From the NCBI GenBank assembly GCA_963793335.1, contig CAWBZS010000020.1:1-64000 (forward strand): a stretch of DNA of 64,000 nt, read 5' to 3'. This document shows, in pieces, positions 7,238-17,297 of this stretch. Position numbers and translations under genes: made by a program. This DNA is from Sva-07 sp963793335 (GTDB lineage: Bacteria > Actinomycetota > Acidimicrobiia > Acidimicrobiales > Ilumatobacteraceae). The notes beneath the pieces were generated by a model. That model had not been told where the DNA came from, did no database searches, and saw only the letters and a list, made by a program, of their open reading frames with translations. Position 1 is the first letter of the stretch. Every line of letters begins with the position of its first letter.

Positions 7238-10138
7238 TCAGGCGAGCGCCAGGTCGGCGGCCTCCTTGGCGGTCAGGGCCGACCCGATCCGTTCGAGTTC
7301 GTCGAAGCGTTCGCTGCCGAGCTGTCGGCGTGCGTCGGCCAGCACGGGATCGAGCAGACGGCGCTGGAAGGGCGCCATCTCCATGCCGAAGTGGGCGAGA
7401 CCGGCAGCGGCGAGTTTGACCACACGGTCGGGTGGTCCGTCGTCGCGAGCGAACGTCGACGCCTGGATCAGCGCCAGGCCCAGATCCATGGTGGCGCCGG
7501 TCGCGATCGACGACCGGACCGAGGCCCGATTGAGCGCCAGCGCCCGCTCGCGGTCGCCCAGATCATGCACCGGGTAGGCGAGGTTGTGCAGCGCGATCGG
7601 CCGCATCAGGTTCTCGCCGCCCGGACGTGCGGACAGTTCGACCATCTCCTCGGCGAAGCTCAGTCGCTCCTCTGGCGGAAACTCCTGGCACGATCCGAGG
7701 AGCATGTCCGCGTGGATCTGCCCGTAGGTCTCGCCGGTCTCGACGAACCGTCGACGGGCGTCGAGCAACATCTCGCGGACCTCGGGGCGCTCGTCGCCCG
7801 ACCAGCGACGCGCCTGCGCGAGCAGCACGGTCGGCCAGGCCTTGCCGTCCTCGAATCCGATCTCCTCGCAGAGCTCCAACGATTCCTGGAGCAGTGCCAC
7901 ACCGCGTGGGCCGTCGCCGCCGGCGAACGCCCAGTGCCCGGCCCGGGCCAACCCGAACGCGATCCGGCGATCATCTTCCGCAGCCCGATAGATCCCGAGC
8001 GCCTCGTCCGTCCACGTCACCGCGCTGGCGAGCTGATTGCGGTACACCATCGTCCACGCAGCGATCACCAACGCGTCGGCTCGGGCGAGCGAGCTGTTCC
8101 CGGCGGTCGCCTCGAGCAGCCGGCGCAGCTGCACTGCGCCATCTGCGAGCCTCCCTTCGTACATCCAGTAGTTGCCGAGCGGCCATGCGAGTGGGAGCGC
8201 ATCGACCGGCTGGCGCGCCATGCGCCGACTCCAGACGGACTGATACTCGGCCAGTTCGGCGCCGACCGCCTCGGTGGCGCGCACGCGCTCTCGACCGAAG
8301 AAGTCCTCCGCCAGCGATCGACTCGCCGCGAGGTAGTGGTCGTCGTGGCGGCGGACGGTCTCGTCCCACCGCTCGGCATCGCGGAGCCGATCGCGGGCGT
8401 AGGCACGCAGCGTCTCGAGCAGTCGATACCGGGTGAAGGTGCCCGACGCCTCGACGCGGACGACGAGCGATGCTGCCACCAGCCGTTCGATCAGCGCGAC
8501 CGCGTCGATCGGGTCGTCGACCACGTCGAACACGGCGACCGTCGCAGCCACGGAGAACGGGCCCTCGAACACCCCGAGTTGGGCGAATGCATGACGCTCG
8601 CCGGGATCGAGCAGCCCCCAACTCCACCCGACCGTCGCTTCGAGCGAGCGGTGGAGATCGCGCGGTTGGCGATCGTCGACGAGCACAGCGAAGCGGCGGG
8701 TGAGCAGGCTGGCGATCTCGGAGGTCGACAGCACGTCGCGGCGGGCGGCGGCCAACTCCAGTGCGAGCGGCATCCCGTCGAGGTTGCGGCACAGCGCGCG
8801 CACCGTCTCGGGGGCGTCATCGCCGTCGGTGTCGTTCGTGACGGCTGCGCTGCGTTCGTGGAAGAGCCGTTCGGCGTCGCCGCGATCACCCTGCTCGTCG
8901 CCGACGGCGAGTCCGTCCAGCCGGTACTGTGCCTCGCCGCTGACACCGAGGGCAACGCGGCTCGTCGCCAGGATCGTGGCGCTGTCCACCGCCCGCAACA
9001 GGCCGTCGACGAGCTCGGCCACCGCCTCACGGGCGTGTTCGCAGTTGTCGAGCACGACCAGATGGCGCGCCGACCGGAGTGCCGCGGCGATCCGCTCGAC
9101 GACGTGCTCGGGATCGTCGACGTTTGCCCGCAACGTCGCCGCAACCGCGGTCGCAATCACCGCAACGTCGGCGGCCGATGCGGGGATCGCAGCGAGGTCG
9201 ACGAGCCACACGCCGCCGTCGAACCGGTGGCGGAGATCGCCGGCGACCTCGACCGCCAACCGCGTCTTGCCCACGCCGCCCGGCCCGGTCACGGTCACCA
9301 GCCGGTGCGCGTCGAGCATCTCGATCAGCTGTTCGCGATCGTGCTCGCGGCCCACGAAACTCGTCAGGAAGGTGGGGAGGTGTCCGTCGTCGTCGTGCGC
9401 ACGGTCGAGCGCAGGGTCCTGGAGCAGTATGCGCTCGTCGAGTTCGACCAGCGCCCGCGAGGGTTCGATGCCGAGCTCCTCGCCGAGCCGGAGCCGGAGG
9501 TCGCGGTAGGTGCGCAGGGCGTCGGCCTGCCGTCCAGCACGGTAGAGCGTCCGCATCAACAGGCCCCTCGCCCGCTCGTCGAGCGGGCGCTCGTCGCACA
9601 GCTGCTGCGCTTCGTCGACGCGTGGCGTGTCGCCGGCGAGGAGCATGGCATCGAGGCGATCGGCGCGAGTGGTGAACCGCAGCTCCTCGAGATGGGCGAT
9701 CACCGGTGCGAGCGCTTCGATGTCCTCCATCCCTTCATAGGGGCGGCCGATCCAGGAGTCGAGGGCAGCATCGAGCACGTCGACCGCGGCGGTTGGATCG
9801 CCTCCGACGATGCGGCGTGCACGGTCGACCGCTGCCTCGAACTCGACGGCGTCGACCTGATCGCCGTCGAGCAGCACCACCCGATAGCCGGCCGGGTCGC
9901 GGACGAGGCGATCCCGTCCGAGGACCCGGCGGAGGTTCGACACGTAGGTGTAGACGGAGGCGGCTGATCGGTCGTCGGCATCGTCACCCCAGACGTCGGT
10001 GACGATCTGGTCGGCGCTCATCGGGTGCCCCGACCGAGCGACGAGCACGGCGAGCACGGCGCGCTGGAGCGGGCCACCGAGCGGGAGCCGGCCCGCGCCG
10101 TCGAGGACGGTGACGGGTCCGAGGACGACGTACCGCAT
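7238..10138 (-). CDS. SARP/AfsR-type transcriptional regulator with BTAD, NB-ARC and TPR-like regions
   Basis: A 966-residue STAND regulator. Residues 1-95 form an OmpR-like winged helix (VVLGPVTVLDGAGRLPLGG, LVARSGHPMSADQIVTDVWG, SVYTYVSNLRRVLG). Residues 96-242 are a bacterial transcriptional activation domain (BTAD). An NB-ARC ATPase follows, with Walker A TGPGGVGKT at about 284-292 and a LVVLDNCEH Walker B-like strand. The last 400 residues are helical repeats resembling TPRs. SARPs bind direct heptamer repeats with an 11-bp period and activate RNA polymerase; the STAND module senses an unknown signal. Start ATG at 10138 matches the family start MRYxVLGP. It is divergent from a VOC gene, and SARP-like boxes lie upstream of that gene and of the lipoprotein gene at 10718, its probable targets. 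Confidence 0.9.
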   Translation of the reverse strand: MRYVVLGPVTVLDGAGRLPLGGPLQRAVLAVLVARSGHPMSADQIVTDVWGDDADDRSAASVYTYVSNLRRVLGRDRLVRDPAGYRVVLLDGDQVDAVEFEAAVDRARRIVGGDPTAAVDVLDAALDSWIGRPYEGMEDIEALAPVIAHLEELRFTTRADRLDAMLLAGDTPRVDEAQQLCDERPLDERARGLLMRTLYRAGRQADALRTYRDLRLRLGEELGIEPSRALVELDERILLQDPALDRAHDDDGHLPTFLTSFVGREHDREQLIEMLDAHRLVTVTGPGGVGKTRLAVEVAGDLRHRFDGGVWLVDLAAIPASAADVAVIATAVAATLRANVDDPEHVVERIAAALRSARHLVVLDNCEHAREAVAELVDGLLRAVDSATILATSRVALGVSGEAQYRLDGLAVGDEQGDRGDAERLFHERSAAVTNDTDGDDAPETVRALCRNLDGMPLALELAAARRDVLSTSEIASLLTRRFAVLVDDRQPRDLHRSLEATVGWSWGLLDPGERHAFAQLGVFEGPFSVAATVAVFDVVDDPIDAVALIERLVAASLVVRVEASGTFTRYRLLETLRAYARDRLRDAERWDETVRRHDDHYLAASRSLAEDFFGRERVRATEAVGAELAEYQSVWSRRMARQPVDALPLAWPLGNYWMYEGRLADGAVQLRRLLEATAGNSSLARADALVIAAWTMVYRNQLASAVTWTDEALGIYRAAEDDRRIAFGLARAGHWAFAGGDGPRGVALLQESLELCEEIGFEDGKAWPTVLLAQARRWSGDERPEVREMLLDARRRFVETGETYGQIHADMLLGSCQEFPPEERLSFAEEMVELSARPGGENLMRPIALHNLAYPVHDLGDRERALALNRASVRSSIATGATMDLGLALIQASTFARDDGPPDRVVKLAAAGLAHFGMEMAPFQRRLLDPVLADARRQLGSERFDELERIGSALTAKEAADLALA

Positions 10139-10179
10139 ACCCCGACCGTATGAACGCCGTGGGATCTCGGCCAGGGTCC

Positions 10180-10211
10180 TTTGGAATGTCTTGAGGTCCT
10201 CCACCGACCAT
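10180..10211 (+). promoter_or_regulatory. Candidate SARP box and -10 upstream of the VOC gene
   Basis: TTTGGAATGTCTTGAGGT at 10180-10197 contains the heptamer TTGAGGT preceded by a weaker TTGGAA repeat 10-11 bp upstream. Exactly 8 bp after the heptamer lies GACCAT (10206-10211), an nAnnnT hexamer that could be the -10. Known SARPs bind heptamer repeats whose downstream copy is 8 bp from the -10. The same heptamer and spacing recur at 10631-10662. The site lies in the divergent region between the SARP gene and its neighbour. The call is an inference from pattern and context. Confidence 0.45.
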
Positions 10212-10271
10212 CGATCGCAGAAGCGGAGTTGGAGCATCAGCGTCCGAGAAGCGGACCGGAAGGAGACGACG

Positions 10272-10634
10272 ATGCCGACGCTCGATGTGATCACCGTCGT
10301 GACCACTGATCTGGAGCGATCGGTGAGGTTCGCCCGACTGCTCGGCGTCGGGCCACCCGACCTGGTCGGTCCTGGATTCGCCACGACCGACCTGGGCCAC
10401 CGGATACGGCTCGCGTGGACGGTCGAACCGCGGCGGTCGCCCGACGACGTCGACCGCGTGCGTCTCGGCATCCGCTGCGCGGACACCGGCGAACTGGCGC
10501 AGCGGTATCGCGCAGCGATCGACGCCGGCCATCGGGCGGTCGTTCCTCCTCACGATGCGCCATGGGGAGCCACGGTGTGCCGGCTGCTCGACCCGGACGG
10601 CAACGTCGTCGAGCTCTACTCGCCATGGCCTTGA
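10272..10634 (+). CDS. VOC-family (glyoxalase/dioxygenase fold) protein
   Basis: A 120-residue single-module vicinal-oxygen-chelate protein. The N-terminal strand-helix LDVITVVTTDLERSVRFARL and C-terminal LLDPDGNVVELYSPWP (with the metal-ligand glutamate of the VELY motif) are diagnostic. The usual first-strand histidine is not evident, so metal binding may be altered. VOC proteins include glyoxalases, bleomycin-type resistance proteins and dioxygenases; the role here is open. The start ATG is preceded by a clear AAGGAGA ribosome site. It is divergent from the SARP-type regulator and probably under its control through the box at 10180-10211. Confidence 0.8.
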   Translation: MPTLDVITVVTTDLERSVRFARLLGVGPPDLVGPGFATTDLGHRIRLAWTVEPRRSPDDVDRVRLGIRCADTGELAQRYRAAIDAGHRAVVPPHDAPWGATVCRLLDPDGNVVELYSPWP

Positions 10635-10662
10635 GATCGCCTTGAGGTGGCGGTCGCACGCT
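10631..10662 (+). promoter_or_regulatory. Candidate SARP box and -10 upstream of the lipoprotein gene
   Basis: Two heptamers, TTGAGAT (10631-10637) and TTGAGGT (10642-10648), stand 11 bp apart centre to centre with a 4-nt spacer, the geometry of SARP operators. Eight bases later is CACGCT (10657-10662), a possible -10. The first heptamer overlaps the stop codon of the VOC gene. The repeat and its spacing are seen directly; binding by the neighbouring SARP is inferred. Confidence 0.5.
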
Positions 10663-10717
10663 CGAATCGGGAGGCGAGAACCGCTCACCACCCGATCTGA
10701 GAGAAAGGAAGTGTGTG

Positions 10718-11197
10718 ATGAACAACAAGATCAAGGGCTTGCTGATCGGGCTCGCTGTGCTCCCGATCGCGGTCGGCTGTGGATCGGACGGTGACTCGTC
10801 CGACAGCGCGGTCGAACAGGCGCAACAAACGCAGCAAGAAGTCATCGCTGCGTTCGAAGCGGGCGATGCCGAGGCCATGAATGCGCTCTACGCCGAGGAC
10901 GCGGTCTTCGAGAACGCCACCACCGGCGACCTTCGCGAAGGGCAGGCATCGAACATGGTGCTCCACGAGTGGGTGATGCAGGTGACCGACCGGGATCAGA
11001 CCGAGGTCGTGGATCAGTTCGTGTCCGCAGACGGCACGAGCGGGGTGGTGGTCATCCACTGGGTGGGAAACCGCTCCGACAACGGTGAGCCGTTCGACCT
11101 GGACATGACGCAGGTCTACGAGTACGAGGACGGCTTGGTCACTCACATGACCGTGTCGTTCGCGAACCCCGACGCCCGCGCCCAGTTGATGGGCTGA
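10718..11197 (+). CDS. Secreted lipoprotein, SnoaL/NTF2-like fold
   Basis: A 159-residue predicted lipoprotein with signal peptide KIKGLLIGLAVLPIAVGC (cysteine at about residue 21). The mature part resembles the SnoaL-like/NTF2 superfamily: a long helix EVIAAFEAGDAEAMNALYAEDAVFEN followed by strands ending in TQVYEYEDGLVTHMTVSFANP. Such domains bind small hydrophobic molecules or catalyse ring closures, but isolated lipoprotein forms are uncharacterised. Start: ATG at 10718 with AAAGGA 8 nt before; GTG at 10715 is an alternative. It is the second gene whose upstream region carries SARP-like heptamers, 83 nt after the VOC gene, and may have its own promoter. Confidence 0.75.
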   Translation: MNNKIKGLLIGLAVLPIAVGCGSDGDSSDSAVEQAQQTQQEVIAAFEAGDAEAMNALYAEDAVFENATTGDLREGQASNMVLHEWVMQVTDRDQTEVVDQFVSADGTSGVVVIHWVGNRSDNGEPFDLDMTQVYEYEDGLVTHMTVSFANPDARAQLMG

Positions 11198-11296
11198 ACG
11201 TTCGGTGACCGTGCGGCGTCCGCCCGATCGGGTGGACGCCGCATTCGCTCCTCGGGCGTGGGTCCGGGTGCGAACGCAGCGATACTCGGTCGCACG

Positions 11297-11850
11297 ATGG
11301 TCGAGCATCCCGTACCGCGAGCGCCCAAGAACGGGCAGCCGAATCAGGCCACCGACGTCGGCCGCCGACGATGTGCCGCTCACGGCGAAGCAACAGCGTG
11401 CGCTCGCGCACTCACGAGGCCGCATCTGCAAGAAGCAGGGCTGCGACGTGTGTGCGCCGCTTCGCGAGCAGCGCCGCCTCGCCAAAGCGCAACGCAAGGC
11501 CGACGCACAGGCGAAGGCGCACGCCAAGGGTCAGCCGTGCGGTCGCAACAACTGCCCGGTCCCGGTGTGCGTGAAGGCGCAACACGCCGACCCGGTGGAT
11601 CCCGCTTCCGCCAGCACCGCCCAGAGAGAGCGAGGCCACCGGCGCACCCACCGACGACTCCGAGCGGCTGCTTCGTCGGCAGACCGAACGGCATCGCGTC
11701 GGATTGCCGTGCGGAGTGCAGAGCTGCCCGAACGAGATCTGCGTCGAGGGCTTCGCGCAGGAACGTGTGCGGCGCCATCGAGCCCGGCGGCCATGCAAGT
11801 CGCTCGACTGCACCAACCCCGTCTGCCGGGCGAGCCGCTCGAAGCGCTGA
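11297..11850 (+). CDS. Basic Cys-repeat protein with four CxxxxC-type motifs (frameshifted in this sequence)
   Basis: Removing one base near 11358 and one near 11626 joins three frames into about 183 residues. It starts MVEHPVPRAPKNGQ and contains four evenly spaced cysteine triplets: ICKKQGCDVC, PCGRNNCPVPVC, PCGVQSCPNEIC and PCKSLDCTNPVC; the last three are C-x4-C-x4-C. The stretches between are rich in Arg, Lys and Gln (REQRRLAKAQRKADAQAKAH, RRQTERHRV), suggesting helices that bind nucleic acid while the Cys triplets bind metal. The repeats persist across all three frames, which argues that the gene is real and the shifts are errors. I do not recognise the family. A GATACT box ends 10 nt before the ATG. 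It precedes the DoxX-like gene on the same strand. Confidence 0.6.
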
Positions 11851-11926
11851 CGCACGCCGCTGCGGTCGCGCCGGCGCTGCTGTGGCTGCGCCGGCTCGAT
11901 GCCGAGGGGCGGCGTACCATCGGCGC

Positions 11927-12382
11927 ATGAGCGACACCTCTCCACTCGGCGGCCCCGGACTTCGGACGGTGTTGCGATGGCTGCTCGGTGGCGCACTGGT
12001 CGGCGCCGGCATCGGCCACCTCACCACCCAACGCAGTGAGTTCCAGGCACAGGTGCCCGGGTGGTTCCCGATCGACGAGGACGTCGTGGTGATCGCGTCC
12101 GGCATCGTCGAGATCGCGCTCGGCGCCGCGCTGATCGGGCTGCCCCGTCACCGGGTGATCGTGGGCACCGTCGTGGCTGCGTTCTTCGTGGTCATCTTCC
12201 CCGGCAACATCGCCCAGTGGACCGAGGGTGTGGACGCGTTCGGGCTCGACACCGACGAGCAGCGGTTCGCCCGGCTGTTCTTCCAGCCCGTGCTGGTGAT
12301 CTGGGCACTCGGCGCCACCGGCGCCTGGACGGCGTTCCGCAACGGCACCTGGCCCGCAACCCCCGCCCGCACCGACCGCTGA
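11927..12382 (+). CDS. DoxX-like membrane protein
   Basis: A 151-residue protein with four hydrophobic helices (VLRWLLGGALVGAGIGHLTT, VIASGIVEIALGAALIGL, VIVGTVVAAFFVVIFPGNIAQW, RLFFQPVLVIWALGATGAW). The pattern GHLTTQRSEFQAQVPGW in helix 1 and VEIALGAALI in helix 2 match the DoxX-like family of small integral membrane proteins, often annotated as part of quinol or redox systems but mostly uncharacterised. The ATG at 11927 is preceded at 6 nt by TACCAT (11915-11920), a good -10 for a leaderless mRNA, and there is no ribosome site. It converges with the GNAT-methyltransferase gene across a paired palindromic repeat. Confidence 0.8.
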   Translation: MSDTSPLGGPGLRTVLRWLLGGALVGAGIGHLTTQRSEFQAQVPGWFPIDEDVVVIASGIVEIALGAALIGLPRHRVIVGTVVAAFFVVIFPGNIAQWTEGVDAFGLDTDEQRFARLFFQPVLVIWALGATGAWTAFRNGTWPATPARTDR

Positions 12383-12392
12383 CCATCAGGTC

Positions 12393-12457
12393 GGTTCCCC
12401 CAGCCCGGGTCTCCGGGAACCACGGTGGTTCCCCCAGCCCGGGTCTCCGGGAACCAC
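12393..12457. repeat. Paired palindromic intergenic repeat, locus A
   Basis: Two identical 31-bp units (12393-12423 and 12427-12457) stand in direct orientation 3 nt apart. Each unit is flanked by the inverted heptamers GGTTCCC and GGGAACC and has CCCGGG at its centre, so each can form a hairpin. The element fills the gap between two convergent genes and could act as a two-way terminator. Related pairs occur at 14611-14669, 33388-33451 and 39923-39987; all end in ACCACGAT on the plus strand. Confidence 0.8.
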
Positions 12458-12463
12458 GATCAC

Positions 12464-13567
12464 TCACCGTCGGCCGTGGCCCATGATCGGCGTCATCGTC
12501 AGATCGGCGATCGACACCGTGAACGCGTCGTTCACACGGACGTCGACGAGACCGACCGCCGAGAGCGTCTGTTCGATCTCGGTCCGAGTCAGGCCGTGAG
12601 CGTCGTCGCCGGTCCGTTCCCAATCCCACTGGATGAAGCGACCACCGCTTCGGAGGCGTGCAACCAAGTCGGCAGCAGTGGCGGGATAGTCGTCGAGAAA
12701 GGAGCACACGGACGAACAGACCACCAGGTCGAATGCAGCATGATCATCTGGCAGCGACGTGCTGGTGCGGACATCCGTCCAACCCTGCGTCGCGGTCTTG
12801 GCGTCGACCACCGCGAGCATGGCCGTCGAGGTGTCGACCGCATCGACGGTCGCTCCGGCGGCGACCAACTGTTCGGTGAGCAGCCCGGTGCCGCAGCCGA
12901 AGTCGAGCACGCGTGCGCCCGCGAGCTCGCTGTCGCTCACGAGCCGTCGCAGCGATGCCATGGCGGCTGCGGCGTACGCACGGGCCGCTTCGTTGTCGTC
13001 CCACTCGTCCGCGAGGTCGTCCCACTCATTGGCCGGCGAGACCTGGAACTGGTACACCACCGCATCGGGGTCCGCTTCGTCGATCATCTCGAAGCCGCAT
13101 TTCTCGAGCACGCGCACCGACGCCCGGTTGGTCGGGTCGGCGCCACCGGTCAGTGTGCGGATCGCCGGTTGCGTTCGTGCCCACTCGATCAGGCCCGACA
13201 CGAGTTCGCTGGCCAGGCCACGACCCCAGACGTGTTCGGCCAAGAGGTAGCCGATCCGAAGATCGGTGCCGGATCCCGGCAGCGGGACCACGCCGAGAAT
13301 GAGCAGACCGATCGGTTGCTGTGATGCGAGCTCGGTGATGAGCAGCATCGACGACTCCGCGTCGCGCTCGTCGATCCAACCTCGTGCGCTGTCGGGGGAA
13401 TACTCGCCTCGCCACGATGCCGGCAGCGCCGCGGTCGTCCGAACGTCGAGCAGGTCGGCAACGGTCGTGCCGAGATCGACGTCGAGCCGATCGGCGACCT
13501 CGTGCCACGGACCGACAGCGAGTCGTTCGGTCTCGAACTCGCACCGCTCCAACACGTCGCCATCCAT
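12464..13567 (-). CDS. GNAT acetyltransferase / SAM-dependent methyltransferase fusion
   Basis: A single 367-residue frame holds two enzymes. Residues 1-180 are a RimJ/RimL-type GNAT domain (LRIGYLLAEHVWGRGLASEL acetyl-CoA motif; NRASVRVLEKCGF). Residues 185-367 are a class I methyltransferase (VLDFGCGTGLLTEQLVAAGA motif I at about 225-244; FDLVVCSSVCSFLDDYP motif). The join at SPANEWDDLADEWDDN looks like the natural start of a stand-alone methyltransferase, so two ordinary genes were probably fused. Substrates are unknown; one product could be acetylated and methylated by the same protein. ATG at 13567 follows a GGGGTG; ATG at 13576 is an alternative giving three more residues. It converges with the DoxX-like gene and is divergent from the hydrolase. 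Confidence 0.8.
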   Translation of the reverse strand: MDGDVLERCEFETERLAVGPWHEVADRLDVDLGTTVADLLDVRTTAALPASWRGEYSPDSARGWIDERDAESSMLLITELASQQPIGLLILGVVPLPGSGTDLRIGYLLAEHVWGRGLASELVSGLIEWARTQPAIRTLTGGADPTNRASVRVLEKCGFEMIDEADPDAVVYQFQVSPANEWDDLADEWDDNEAARAYAAAAMASLRRLVSDSELAGARVLDFGCGTGLLTEQLVAAGATVDAVDTSTAMLAVVDAKTATQGWTDVRTSTSLPDDHAAFDLVVCSSVCSFLDDYPATAADLVARLRSGGRFIQWDWERTGDDAHGLTRTEIEQTLSAVGLVDVRVNDAFTVSIADLTMTPIMGHGRR

Positions 13568-13636
13568 GCACCCCATACTGCCAACGAGAGCTCGAGACTC
13601 CGAGGCCGGGTGGCGCCGACTGCCAGAATCGACTGC

Positions 13637-14614
13637 GTGACCGAGCACGAGCCTGGGCAGGAAACCGAGCAGGAGGCCGGTCGCCGTCCTCGCTGGTTGC
13701 CGGTCGGCGTCGGAGCGGTCATCGCCGTCGTGGTCGTGTGGGCATTCGCAACCGCATGGGTCGGCATCTGGGGATCGAGTCCGGCGTACCTGATCACGCT
13801 GGTGTTGTCGCTGGTGCTGGCGATCGGGCTCGTCACGTGGGCGCTCGTCGTCGGGGCGCCGGGGCCGCGTTCGATGTTGCGGGTCTGGTCGGCTCGGGTC
13901 GCGCTGCTGCTCGGCGGCGTGCTGGTGATCGGAGCGCTCGTGTACCTCAAGCCGGCGTCGGCCGAACCGATCGCGATCGACGCGCTCCACAGCGGCGATG
14001 GCATCGAGGTCACGGTGTCGAGATCTCAGATCCGCCTCACCCCAACGGTGGACCCGCTCGCCACGGGTCTTGCCTTCTATCCGGGCGGGCTGGTCGACCC
14101 GCAGGCATACGCCCACGTGCTGCGACCGGTCGCCGAGGCCGGTTTCCCCGTGGTGATCTTCAAGCAGCCCTACAACCTGGCGGTCCTCGACTCGAATGCC
14201 GCCGACGCGGTGATCGGTGACCCCGACGACGACGTCGACCGATGGGTGGTCGGGGGGCATTCGCTCGGCGGCGCGATGGCGTCGAGCTACGCAGAGCGTG
14301 AGCACGACGAGCTCGTGGGGTTGCTGCTGTACGCCGCCTGGCCGGTTGGCGACATGTCCGGACGTGCCGACCTCGCCGTGCTGTCGGTGTCGGGCACCAA
14401 CGACGGATTGGCAACCCCGGCGGAGATCGATGAGTCGAAACCAGACCTCCCGGCGTCGACGGAGTACGTCCCAATCGAGGGAGCGATCCATTCGTTCTTC
14501 GGCGACTACGGCCTGCAGCGTGGCGACGGCGTGCCCACGATCACACGCACCGATGCTCAGCGTCAGATCGCCGATGCCTCGGTCCGATTCCTCGACACCA
14601 TCAACGCCCCCTGA
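13637..14614 (+). CDS. Membrane-anchored alpha/beta hydrolase
   Basis: A 325-residue protein. The N-terminus has three hydrophobic helices (about 22-45, 50-75, 85-105: LPVGVGAVIAVVVVWAFATA, YLITLVLSLVLAIGLVTWAL, VALLLGGVLVIGALVYL). An extracytoplasmic-type alpha/beta hydrolase follows with nucleophile elbow GGHSLGG, an oxyanion strand GLAFYPGGLVDPQAYAHV and a C-terminal catalytic histidine candidate in GAIHSFFGDYG. The fold matches dienelactone-hydrolase-like or chlorophyllase-like esterases; the substrate is unknown. The GTG start at 13637 excludes overlap with the divergent GNAT gene; a CAGAAT hexamer lies 7 nt upstream. The stop codon lies inside the paired palindromic repeat at 14611-14669. 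Confidence 0.8.
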   Translation: MTEHEPGQETEQEAGRRPRWLPVGVGAVIAVVVVWAFATAWVGIWGSSPAYLITLVLSLVLAIGLVTWALVVGAPGPRSMLRVWSARVALLLGGVLVIGALVYLKPASAEPIAIDALHSGDGIEVTVSRSQIRLTPTVDPLATGLAFYPGGLVDPQAYAHVLRPVAEAGFPVVIFKQPYNLAVLDSNAADAVIGDPDDDVDRWVVGGHSLGGAMASSYAEREHDELVGLLLYAAWPVGDMSGRADLAVLSVSGTNDGLATPAEIDESKPDLPASTEYVPIEGAIHSFFGDYGLQRGDGVPTITRTDAQRQIADASVRFLDTINAP

Positions 14615-14669
14615 GACCCGGGCTCGGGGAACCACCAAGGTTCCGCGAGACCCGGGCTCGGGGAACCAC
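14611..14669. repeat. Paired palindromic intergenic repeat, locus B
   Basis: A partial unit (14611-14635) overlapping the hydrolase stop codon and a complete 31-bp unit (14639-14669), both reading GAGACCCGGGCTCGGGGAAC in the core. This core is the reverse complement of locus A, although the flanking GGTTCC/GGAACC inverted repeat and the terminal ACCACGAT keep the same orientation. It lies between convergent genes. Confidence 0.75.
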
Positions 14670-14671
14670 GA

Positions 14672-15073
14672 TCAGGTGTCGAGGGCGTCGGCGGCGATGG
14701 CGGGGTACACGGCCTGGCAGGCGTGCAGGAGCGGTTCGAGGCCCATCGCCTTCGACTTGGAGCCGGACACCTTCAGCTTGCGGAACAGCAGTGCCTTGCC
14801 GAGCGGCAACGTGCCGAGCAGGAGATCGTGCATCGAGTCGGCGCTGAGCTTGGCGGTGAGCGTGGCCGAGACACCGTCGATCGGGGCAAACGTGGTGACG
14901 ACGGGCCGCGCTCGGCCGTCGACCCAGATGTCGGCGTGGGGGTCGTTCAACTGGAAGTTGATCACCATCTGCGCATCGACCAACGCATCCATCGAGTCGT
15001 CGTCGGCGACCTGGTCGAACATCGTCGTGTACGTGCTTTCGAGCTGATCGGCGTCTCGGTAGTGGTGTCCCAT
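14672..15073 (-). CDS. SCP2 sterol-binding domain protein
   Basis: A 133-residue single-domain protein with the SCP2 pattern: helix TTMFDQVADDDSMDALVDAQ, strands VINFQLNDPHADIWVDGRAR, and the exposed helix LTAKLSADSMHDLLLGTLPLGKALLFRKLKV. SCP2 proteins bind lipids, sterols or acyl-CoAs in a hydrophobic tunnel and in actinobacteria often accompany acyl-CoA or sterol metabolism; no such genes adjoin it. The ATG at 15073 (MGHHYRDADQLE) gives the expected size. It converges with the hydrolase and is divergent from the RecQ-fusion gene 85 nt away. Confidence 0.8.
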   Translation of the reverse strand: MGHHYRDADQLESTYTTMFDQVADDDSMDALVDAQMVINFQLNDPHADIWVDGRARPVVTTFAPIDGVSATLTAKLSADSMHDLLLGTLPLGKALLFRKLKVSGSKSKAMGLEPLLHACQAVYPAIAADALDT

Positions 15074-15158
15074 GGCCGGCCACCCTAGATCCGCAGCGCA
15101 CGGCCATCGACGGAGCGGGAACCAACTCTGCGGTACCCCTCCGTCATGATGGGGGGCC

Positions 15159-17243
<2,085 letters not shown>

Positions 17244-17297
17244 CGGGCCGCAGCGGCAGGCTCGACGTGAGAGGTTCGATGTGAGAGTTTCAACCTG

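Noticed and set aside
7391..9967. An 858-residue plus-strand frame opposite the SARP gene
   Set aside because: The minus-strand SARP with BTAD and NB-ARC motifs is clearly real; the antisense frame has shadow composition.
12393..12457. Short CRISPR array
   Set aside because: Only two units, 3 nt apart, no spacers of normal size and no cas genes; the units are palindromic and recur elsewhere as pairs.
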